This document shows positions 6,846 through 12,131 of a stretch of 12,131 nt of DNA, piece after piece (the stretch's first letter is position 1; every line of letters begins with the position of its first letter). The notes beneath the pieces are model-generated. The model was not told where the DNA came from. It searched no databases and saw nothing but the letters and a program-made list of their open reading frames with translations. The DNA is taken from NCBI GenBank assembly GCA_937952455.1, contig CALFYU010000078.1, positions 1 to 12,131 of the forward strand, in the 5' to 3' direction. The translations under genes and the position numbers were made by a program. Source of the stretch: an uncultured Planctomycetaceae bacterium (GTDB lineage Bacteria; Planctomycetota; Planctomycetia; Planctomycetales; Planctomycetaceae).

Positions 6846-8213
6846 ATGTGTCACCGAATTGCGTTGGCGCTGTTGATCTTGGGAGCCGTTTCCGTTTCCG
6901 CTGAGGCGGCGGAATGGAACGTCGGAGTTTCCAAAATCGTGATCACGCCCGAATCACCGACGTGGTTGTCCGGCTATGGGAGTCGCGACAAACCGGCCGA
7001 AGGCAAGGTGCATGAGTTGTACGCCAAGGCGCTGGCGTTTGAATCGACCGAAGGAGACGGGACGCGGTTGGTGTTAGTGACCTGTGACCTGGGCTCGATG
7101 CATTACGGTATCGTGCGGCCGGTGGCGGAGCAGATCGAAAAACAACACGGCCTCCCCGCCTCGCAATTAGTCATCAACGTTTCGCACACACACTGCGCAC
7201 CGGAAGTGGCGGCCGAGCGGCCGGTCTTTCATAATCTCACCGCCGAATCCGAAGCGGCCTTGGCCGCATATATCGATGAGCAACTGGTTCCCAAGCTGAT
7301 CAAATTGGTGGGCGAAGCTTTGGACGATCTCGGCCCGGCCAAGATTCTGATCAGCCAATCGACGGCCACCTTTGGGAAATGTCGGCGGTTCCCCACCGAT
7401 GAAGGTTTCGTCAACCGACAATACGACGAGGGAATCACCGAGGATGATGTCCCCGTGATGCAAATTGTCGCCCCCAATGGCCGGTTGCGGGCGGTGATGT
7501 TCGGGTACGCCTGCCACAACACGACGCTGGCGTTCTACCAGTATTGCGGCGACTATGCGGGGTTCGCCCAGTACAACGTGGAAGCGGCGCATCCCGGCGC
7601 GGTGGCCTTGTTCATGATGGGCTGCGGTGGCGATCAGAATCCCTATCCCCGCCACGGTCCCAAGGGGCTGGAATACTGCCGGCAACATGGGCGGGAATTG
7701 GCCGACGCCGTCGAGCGGGCCATGCAAGGCGAAGCGACCGAAGTGCACGGACCATTGCGGGTCGCGCACGACACCGTGAATTTGGCGCTGGAGCCGCTAC
7801 CGCCGCGGGAACAGTTGGAACGCGACGCCGAAACGGGGTCAGGTTACGCACAGCGCAAGGCGCGGTACCTGCTCGACGAACTCGACACGCGGGGACGGGT
7901 GATGACCGAACAACCCTGCCCGTTGACGGTGGCGCGGTTTGGCAAGGAGTTGTTATTTATCGCCATCAGCGGCGAAACGGTCGTCGACTACTCCCGCACG
8001 TCGAAGGCGGAGTTCGCCGGTCCGATGGTCTGGGTCGCGGGGTATTGCACGGACGTGTTCGCCTACCTTCCCTCACAACGAGTGCTGTTGGAGGGGGGCT
8101 ACGAGGGTCGCACCGGCATCGTGCACCAATTGACACCGACGCCGTTCACCCCGGCAGTGGAAGAGACCGTCATGGGCGGCATTCGGCAATTGGTCAAACA
8201 AGTCTCGCAGTGA
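6846..8213 (+). CDS. Neutral/alkaline ceramidase-like exported amidohydrolase
   Basis: The product is 455 residues from ATG 6846, with a signal peptide at 1-22 (ALALLILGAVSVSAEA). It carries the hallmarks of the neutral/alkaline non-lysosomal ceramidase N-terminal domain, a zinc amidase that cleaves the N-acyl bond of ceramide: GVSKIVITP at 27-35, NVSHTHCAP (111-119, His114 and His116), YACHNTTL (221-228, His224), MMGCGGDQNP (257-266), SGETVVDY (375-382, Glu377) and YLPS (407-410). In the characterised Pseudomonas enzyme the zinc ligands are two His, a Glu and a Tyr; His114 or His116, His224, Glu377 and probably Tyr407 fit. It is about 200 residues shorter than full bacterial ceramidases and ends soon after the catalytic core, so the C-terminal immunoglobulin-like domain is missing. 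The true substrate may be another N-acyl compound. It may be co-transcribed with the Tat protein upstream. Confidence 0.88.
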   Translation: MCHRIALALLILGAVSVSAEAAEWNVGVSKIVITPESPTWLSGYGSRDKPAEGKVHELYAKALAFESTEGDGTRLVLVTCDLGSMHYGIVRPVAEQIEKQHGLPASQLVINVSHTHCAPEVAAERPVFHNLTAESEAALAAYIDEQLVPKLIKLVGEALDDLGPAKILISQSTATFGKCRRFPTDEGFVNRQYDEGITEDDVPVMQIVAPNGRLRAVMFGYACHNTTLAFYQYCGDYAGFAQYNVEAAHPGAVALFMMGCGGDQNPYPRHGPKGLEYCRQHGRELADAVERAMQGEATEVHGPLRVAHDTVNLALEPLPPREQLERDAETGSGYAQRKARYLLDELDTRGRVMTEQPCPLTVARFGKELLFIAISGETVVDYSRTSKAEFAGPMVWVAGYCTDVFAYLPSQRVLLEGGYEGRTGIVHQLTPTPFTPAVEETVMGGIRQLVKQVSQ

Positions 8214-8277
8214 CGTTCGGTATAACGTAGTGCTTTGTCTAACGTTAAATTGACGAATTGAAAGGCCAGCTTTTCAG

Positions 8278-8411
8278 GGGTGGCCCGACCGCGTAGCGGT
8301 TGGGTGCCGTCAGGCACAAGAAGCGGCGCCATGTGCGTTCATTCAATAATCGACGCACATGGCGCGGCTTCTTGTCGCTTCGCGACCCAGCCAGTTCTGG
8401 CTGGGCCACCC
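8278..8411. repeat. Non-coding cloverleaf-like palindromic element
   Basis: An outer 9-bp perfect inverted repeat (gggtggccc 8278-8286, gggccaccc 8403-8411) closes the element. Inside are two hairpins on the left (accgc-gta-gcggt 8288-8300; gtgcc-gtca-ggcac 8304-8317), a central 23-bp stem with one mismatch (8316-8338 with 8353-8375, 14-nt loop), and two hairpins on the right (tcgc-ttc-gcga 8375-8385; cccagcca-gttc-tggctggg 8386-8405). A few edge bases are shared, so not all stems form at once. It lies between the convergent ceramidase-like and protoglobin genes. It resembles a foldback MITE or REP-like dispersed repeat and may also stop transcription from both sides. No transposase is visible nearby. 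Confidence 0.75.
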
Positions 8412-8488
8412 AAGACCAATTCATGACATTTTTCTATAGACCGACCACTACACCTTGGCCGAAGGCCACATTTCCGCGGGACCGTAGA

Positions 8489-9064
8489 TCAGGCGGCTTG
8501 ATAGTGCCGATTAATCAGGTCGTTTTGCACCCACAGTAGCGTATTGAACGCGCGGACCGTTTTGACCTCCGCGTCTCGATCGAGGTTTAAGCCCAGAATG
8601 GTCGCCGTCAGCGCGTCGCTGACGAATCCCATCAATGCATTCATCTGGACCAGGGGCACGTCCAAGGCTTCACTGCCGTGGCGTCGCGTGTGGATCTTGC
8701 CGACGAGATCCAAATAGCTCACCATGCTCGCGTCGTAAGGTTGTGTGACCAGCCGTTCCAGATAGCGGCTGAGGTGCTGTTTTCGAAACCGGATTTGATC
8801 GTGGTCAAGCGTCAATTCTTCGATACTGACCGGGACGGCCCCGTCATAGCCGGACTGTCGGGGCACAAAATGCCGTTTTGTGCAGTCGTAGTTGAATAGT
8901 TGGACATATACCGCGTCGACGAGCGTATCGACCAGCGGCGCGAGCAGTGGAGCAGACGCATGAATGGCAGCGACATCGTCGGCGTCCAAACCCATGAATT
9001 CGGCAACATATCCAAACCGGTAACCCAAATCGCTTTCCAAACGGTCTTCATCAATCTGCTTCAT
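8489..9064 (-). CDS. Protoglobin family haem protein (single domain)
   Basis: The 191-residue product, with no signal peptide, matches a stand-alone protoglobin in length and layout. The pre-A/A-helix region YRFGYVAEFMGLDADD (15-30) leads into helices with SAPLLAPLVDTLVDAVY (37-53), typical of the globin-coupled-sensor/protoglobin fold. The F-helix segment LVGKIHTRRHG (120-130) holds the likely proximal haem ligand His125. The C-terminus is helical (residues 132-188). There is no GGDEF, kinase or chemoreceptor output domain, so it is a soluble cytoplasmic haem protein, presumably binding O2, CO or NO; the physiological ligand cannot be told. AGGAG sits 11 nt before ATG 9064. It is convergent with the ceramidase-like gene and divergent from the beta-helix gene. 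The family call is strong; the exact ligand residue is inferred. Confidence 0.88.
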   Translation of the reverse strand: MKQIDEDRLESDLGYRFGYVAEFMGLDADDVAAIHASAPLLAPLVDTLVDAVYVQLFNYDCTKRHFVPRQSGYDGAVPVSIEELTLDHDQIRFRKQHLSRYLERLVTQPYDASMVSYLDLVGKIHTRRHGSEALDVPLVQMNALMGFVSDALTATILGLNLDRDAEVKTVRAFNTLLWVQNDLINRHYQAA

Positions 9065-9404
9065 CGTGTCGGGTGCTCCTGATGTGTAAATTGTTGCTGC
9101 AGCGATGCGACTGGCCTGAGCTTTGACAGTCGTGCGATCGTCTGCGAACTCGTTTCATAAACATCGTGCACAAACTTACCGGCAATAATTGTGGATGTCA
9201 AGGTCCATAATTATGCGGTCGCGCCTTTTTCGCGAGATTCCTGCCGCGGTGGCGAAATGCCGGAGCGCTCGCGTTTAGTGCCAACCGGAACAGGACCGCT
9301 TCGCGGATCGGCTCGATTCAGCATCGATCAACATTTACAATGTCATCGACGTGGAGCGGATTCCGAACCGGCTGCTATTCTGCAGGCCGCGACGTTTTAC
9401 ATTC
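9065..9404. other. Divergent intergenic/leader region between protoglobin and beta-helix genes
   Basis: About 340 bp precede the beta-helix start. A frame from ATG 9191 is open in phase with that gene, but its translated extension has no recognisable character and would push the Tat motif to residue 89, so I treat it as leader. A TTGACA occurs at 9123-9128 without a -10 box at the right distance. Both promoters must lie here, but I cannot place them. Confidence 0.5.
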
Positions 9405-9410
9405 GGGAGA
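9405..9410 (+). promoter_or_regulatory. Ribosome binding site favouring a GTG start for the beta-helix gene
   Basis: GGGAGA lies 8 nt before GTG 9419 and 14 nt before ATG 9425. Spacing favours the GTG; the two starts differ by two residues and both keep the Tat signal. Confidence 0.5.
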
Positions 9411-9418
9411 CACATGCC

Positions 9419-10777
9419 GTGAGAATGCAATTTCCGGGAAGAGTACCGTGTAACCGGCGATCGTTTCTGATGGTCGCCGGTGGATGGGGGGCGACGCTGT
9501 TGGCCAGTTCCGCTCGGGGAGCGGATGGTCGTCCACCGGTCACGGCGCCGCGGGCGACGTCGGGGGATCGTGTCGCCGAACCGAATTGGGACGAGCGGCT
9601 GACCGTCACCGTGGGGCCAAAGAATGCACAACTCGTCGGCAGCGACGACAAGGTGCTGCAAGCAGCCGTGGATTATGTTGCCCGTTTGGGGGGCGGCACG
9701 GTCAAGATTTTGCCGGGTTTGTACAAGACCCGCGCCGCCGTGCATTTGGCGTCGGACGTGCGGATCGTGGGTTCAGGTGCGGATTCGGTGATCTTCAAGG
9801 AACCGTCTCATACGGCGCAATTGGCTGAGGACTCCGATTGGTACGATCAGGAAGTCACGTTGGCCGCCGGACATGGTTTTCGCGTGGGAGACGGCGTCTG
9901 CCTGCGGACGAAAAACCCGGATAACGGGGCAGAGGACGTGCTCAAGCGGACGTTCGTGGCCCGGTCGGGGAATCGTTTCAAGCTCGACAAGGCGTTGCGC
10001 AAGAACGTTTGGTTATCCGGCGGACCCACGGCAGCGGCGCTGTATCCGTTGTTTGAGGGGGAACATGTTGAGAACGTCGTGATCGAAAACTTGACGTTCG
10101 ACGGGAACCGCGAGAACAATGAGAACTTCAACGGCAATTACGGCGGCTGCATTTTTCTGCAGGATTGCAAGAACTTCACATTTCGCAACGTCGAAACCCG
10201 GAACTACAACGGCGATGGGATCAGTTGGCAGATTTGCCATGACGTCGTGGTCGAGAATTGCCACAGCCACGACAACGCCGATCTGGGACTGCACCCCGGT
10301 TCAGGTTCGCAGCGGCCCGTGATCGTGGGCAACAAACTGGAGCGGAACGGAATCGGCGTGTTTTTCTGTTGGGGTGTCAAATACGGCCTATGTGAAAAGA
10401 ACCGGATCGACGGCAACGCCAACTATGGTGTTTCCATCGGGCATTGCGACACGGACAACCTGATCCGCGATAATGACATTCTGCACAGCGGCAAGGTCGG
10501 CGTATTGTTCCGGGTTGATGAGCGGGGCAAGAATTTTGCGCCGCACCGCAATACCGTGGTGAATAATCGCATCGTCGACAGCGGCGAGGAGCAGGGAATC
10601 GGAGTCGACCTGCAGGGTCAATTGGAGGCGATCACAATCAGCGGCAACGACATCCGGGAAACGCGCGGCCCCGGGGAGCGGGTGGGGATACAAATCGGCA
10701 AGCAGATCAAGGATCTAAAACTGGAGGGGAACCGGATCGAGGGATTCTCGACCGGGGTCAGCGACAACCGCGAATGA
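9419..10777 (+). CDS. Tat-signal right-handed parallel beta-helix protein
   Basis: The 452-residue product (from GTG 9419; ATG 9425 is the alternative) begins with a Tat signal, CNRRSFLMVAGG with the arginine pair at 13-14, cut near ARGA. From about residue 76 it has the opening common to pectate-lyase-like folds: a helix (DKVLQAAVDYVARLGGG) then ILPGLYKTR and VRIVGSG. Residues about 218-452 are a ladder of beta-helix coils with recurrent Asn turns: GNKLERN, KNRIDGN, DNDILHSG, NNRIVDSG, GNDIRET and GNRIEGF. Such proteins are usually polysaccharide lyases, glycosidases or epimerases of planctomycete extracellular carbohydrate breakdown. I cannot identify a catalytic triad or a CAZy family, so substrate is unknown. 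An insertion about 135-210 interrupts the first coils. It is transcribed divergently from protoglobin. Confidence 0.85.
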   Translation: MRMQFPGRVPCNRRSFLMVAGGWGATLLASSARGADGRPPVTAPRATSGDRVAEPNWDERLTVTVGPKNAQLVGSDDKVLQAAVDYVARLGGGTVKILPGLYKTRAAVHLASDVRIVGSGADSVIFKEPSHTAQLAEDSDWYDQEVTLAAGHGFRVGDGVCLRTKNPDNGAEDVLKRTFVARSGNRFKLDKALRKNVWLSGGPTAAALYPLFEGEHVENVVIENLTFDGNRENNENFNGNYGGCIFLQDCKNFTFRNVETRNYNGDGISWQICHDVVVENCHSHDNADLGLHPGSGSQRPVIVGNKLERNGIGVFFCWGVKYGLCEKNRIDGNANYGVSIGHCDTDNLIRDNDILHSGKVGVLFRVDERGKNFAPHRNTVVNNRIVDSGEEQGIGVDLQGQLEAITISGNDIRETRGPGERVGIQIGKQIKDLKLEGNRIEGFSTGVSDNRE

Positions 10778-10970
10778 CCCGGCGCGTTGTTTTCCGGTGG
10801 ACTTTGCGTTCGAGGAATCGAATAATGCATTCATCCGTCACGTCGTAGTTTCCCTTCTGCGTGAGTTCCCCAATCGCCGTAGCGTGATCGGCGCCGCCGG
10901 TGTATCCGCACAACGGACATGACCGTGCAAATCGCCCTAAACAGCACTGGCAGGTGAGGTTGGGTTCGTG
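10758..10970 (-). pseudogene. Start-less open frame with two cysteine pairs, possible zinc-ribbon gene remnant
   Basis: Between an in-frame TAG (complement of 10971-10973) and a TGA (complement of 10758-10760) the minus strand has 70 open codons. The translation has TCQCC near its start and CPLCGY about ten residues later, a spacing suited to one zinc site, then a charged helical stretch (DVTDECIIRFLERKVHRK). No ATG, GTG or TTG lies before the cysteine pairs, and the TAG sits just upstream, so it cannot be translated whole by normal rules. It overlaps the end of the beta-helix gene by about 20 bp. It may be the 3' part of a decayed gene, a gene broken by one frameshift, or chance. Confidence 0.3.
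10765..10793 (+). terminator. Possible terminator overlapping the end of the beta-helix gene
   Basis: CAACCGCG (10765-10772) can pair with CGCGTTG (10783-10789) with one bulged base, around a 10-nt loop that includes the stop codon, followed by TTTT. The stem is short, so this is tentative. Confidence 0.33.
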
Positions 10971-10973
10971 CTA

Positions 10974-11166
10974 TTCTTGGCGCAACTGTCCTTTGAACAG
11001 TGAAGATCGCGGGGAAAAGGGCGTTTGAGATGGTAGAGGCGGCCATTTCCTTTCGCAAACACCCTACACAATCTCTCTCAAATCAAGCGGTGCCAATGCC
11101 GACGCGGGGCAGGTTGGGCTTTGCTCCCCCGGGCGTCCGGCAGGCAGGCGCTTTTCGTTGTTAGAC
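10974..11166. other. Upstream region of the zinc-ribbon membrane gene
   Basis: About 190 bp without a supported gene. A 75-codon minus-strand frame (10831-11058) shows no domain or signal and is Arg-rich like a shadow frame. The plus-strand promoter of the next gene should lie here, but I see no convincing boxes. Confidence 0.4.
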
Positions 11167-11180
11167 AGGAATCGAGTTTC

Positions 11181-12131
11181 ATGGATCTGCCCACATGTCC
11201 TAGTTGCGGCCAATCGGTACTAGATGACGACGCGGCGGAGTGTCCGTTTTGCGGGTCGTCGATGAGTGCGCCGCGGACCGGCAACAAGGCCTCCGCAAGC
11301 ACGAAAAAAACACCGGCCAAACCGGCGAGCGAGTCCGACACTGCACCGGTGGCGAAATCCGATACCGCTTCGACGGAAAAGCAGCGACCGAAGCGGACGG
11401 GGGCACTCTTTGAAGAAAAAGAGATTAATCCCGATGAGATGATCACAACGGACCAGGAAGCGCTCAAGCGGGCGTTTCCGGTGCGCAAGCAACCGGCCAA
11501 GGGATGCAGTCATCTGTTCGTCTGTGCGATGTGCGAGGCGCCGGGATACATTCCGGTCAAAGCGGCGGGTCACGACGTCAAATGTCACAACCCGCATTGC
11601 ATGGTGCCTATATTCACGGCGCCGGCAATTGAGAAAAAGGACACGGATGCAAAACCGGAATCCACCGGGCTGCCGGTGTGGGCCTACGGGGCGATCGCAG
11701 GGGTAGTGATCGGGTTGGGAATCGGAGGGTACTTCCTGTTTTTCAGCAGGTCCAAGCCGAGCAATGCGGATCAGCCGATCGCCATCGTGCCGACGAATTC
11801 CGACGACGCCGCGCCTGATGAGGAGCAGGACAAAGACAAGCCCGATCCCGACAAGGTGAAAGTCGAGAACCAGGGACCGGCACTGGCAGAAATTCAAGCC
11901 AAGGCCTACAGGGAGTTGGTAGCAGCCGCCCGCCGCGTGCCCCGCACCCGCAAGCCGTTCGCGCGGCGCTGGTCGGCTGAAGCGGCCGCCCGCATGGGAA
12001 ACCTCGAGGACGCCACGCAACAGATCGATCAGTTGGAAGCTGTCGGCCGCACGGTCCTGTTCCTCAAGGTTCCCCCGTTAGCGGAGATCGGTTGGCAACA
12101 ACTCGGCCAAAAAGCCAAAGCGGCGGACGTT
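11181..12131 (+). CDS. Zinc-ribbon single-pass membrane protein, C-terminus off window
   Basis: The frame is open from ATG 11181 to the right edge (317 codons); AGGA lies 10 nt upstream. An N-terminal zinc ribbon has CPSCG (6-10) and CPFCG (21-25). A Lys/Ala/Thr/Ser-rich linker follows. A second treble of cysteines, CSHLFVCAMC (109-118) with CHNPHC (135-140), looks like another zinc site. Residues 165-188 are one hydrophobic transmembrane segment (VWAYGAIAGVVIGLGIGGYF), without a signal peptide, so the ribbons are probably cytoplasmic. Beyond is an acidic Asp/Lys/Pro linker (about 195-225) and then charged amphipathic helices, possibly repeat-like, at 230-317. This layout is common among planctomycete proteins of unknown role. 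A regulatory or scaffold function is a guess. The 266-codon antisense frame is an Arg-rich shadow. Confidence 0.85.
   Translation, partial: MDLPTCPSCGQSVLDDDAAECPFCGSSMSAPRTGNKASASTKKTPAKPASESDTAPVAKSDTASTEKQRPKRTGALFEEKEINPDEMITTDQEALKRAFPVRKQPAKGCSHLFVCAMCEAPGYIPVKAAGHDVKCHNPHCMVPIFTAPAIEKKDTDAKPESTGLPVWAYGAIAGVVIGLGIGGYFLFFSRSKPSNADQPIAIVPTNSDDAAPDEEQDKDKPDPDKVKVENQGPALAEIQAKAYRELVAAARRVPRTRKPFARRWSAEAAARMGNLEDATQQIDQLEAVGRTVLFLKVPPLAEIGWQQLGQKAKAADV

Noticed and set aside
7167..8230. Frames of about 200-228 codons on both strands inside the ceramidase-like gene
   Set aside because: They are shadows of the ceramidase frame, which holds the zinc-ligand motifs.
8455..8469. Small hairpin tggcc-gaa-ggcca as a terminator for the protoglobin gene
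   Set aside because: The stem is only 5 bp and no T tract follows on the minus strand.
9123..9128. TTGACA as a -35 box for the beta-helix gene
   Set aside because: No -10-like hexamer lies 15-19 nt downstream; the nearest AT-rich stretch is about 27 nt away.
9191..9418. N-terminal extension of the beta-helix gene from ATG 9191
   Set aside because: It would place the Tat arginine pair about 89 residues in, which is not functional as a signal; a Shine-Dalgarno before GTG 9419 gives a normal Tat leader.
11220..12020. 266-codon minus-strand frame opposite the zinc-ribbon gene
   Set aside because: Arg-rich with no recognisable motif; the plus strand has paired zinc motifs and a TM segment.

Overview
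The window looks like chromosomal DNA of a planctomycete (phylum Planctomycetota). I infer this from protein types rather than from any marker gene: a secretin short-domain ladder protein with an Arg/Gly-rich leader, a secreted EF-hand protein with a long charged linker, two Tat-signal proteins, a truncated neutral-ceramidase-like hydrolase, a stand-alone protoglobin, and a zinc-ribbon/single-TM protein. The DNA is GC-rich with GC-biased third positions, and spacers are long. I see no tRNA, rRNA, CRISPR array, integrase or transposase gene.

Layout. (1) Positions 1-4257, minus strand: a very long open frame (1-2836, running off the left edge) for a secreted protein with LTxxQ-type helical repeats, an N0-like domain and at least six NolW-type secretin N-domains; upstream of it on the same strand is a secreted EF-hand protein (3172-4257). 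(2) 4604-5164, plus: a small His-rich exported helical protein of no family I recognise, followed by a strong hairpin terminator (5237-5270). (3) 5351-8213, plus: a Tat-exported Gfo/Idh/MocA-like protein, then a 181-bp spacer holding an imperfect inverted repeat, then a 455-residue ceramidase-like amidohydrolase. (4) 8278-8411: a non-coding palindromic element that can be drawn as a closed cloverleaf of six stems, between convergent genes. (5) 8489-9064, minus: protoglobin; divergent from it, a Tat-signal right-handed beta-helix protein (9419-10777). (6) 10778-11180: mostly non-coding, but with a minus-strand open frame holding two cysteine pairs and no usable start. (7) 11181 to the right edge, plus: a zinc-ribbon protein with one transmembrane segment.

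Most products are predicted to be exported or membrane-anchored, so the window reads as cell-envelope and degradation functions. The two left genes share orientation and Arg/Gly-rich composition and may work together at the envelope. The Tat protein and ceramidase-like hydrolase could share a catabolic role. I do not see a clear new defence or mobile system. The most unexplained items are the cloverleaf element, the His-rich protein, the LTxxQ-secretin fusion and the start-less cysteine-pair frame.
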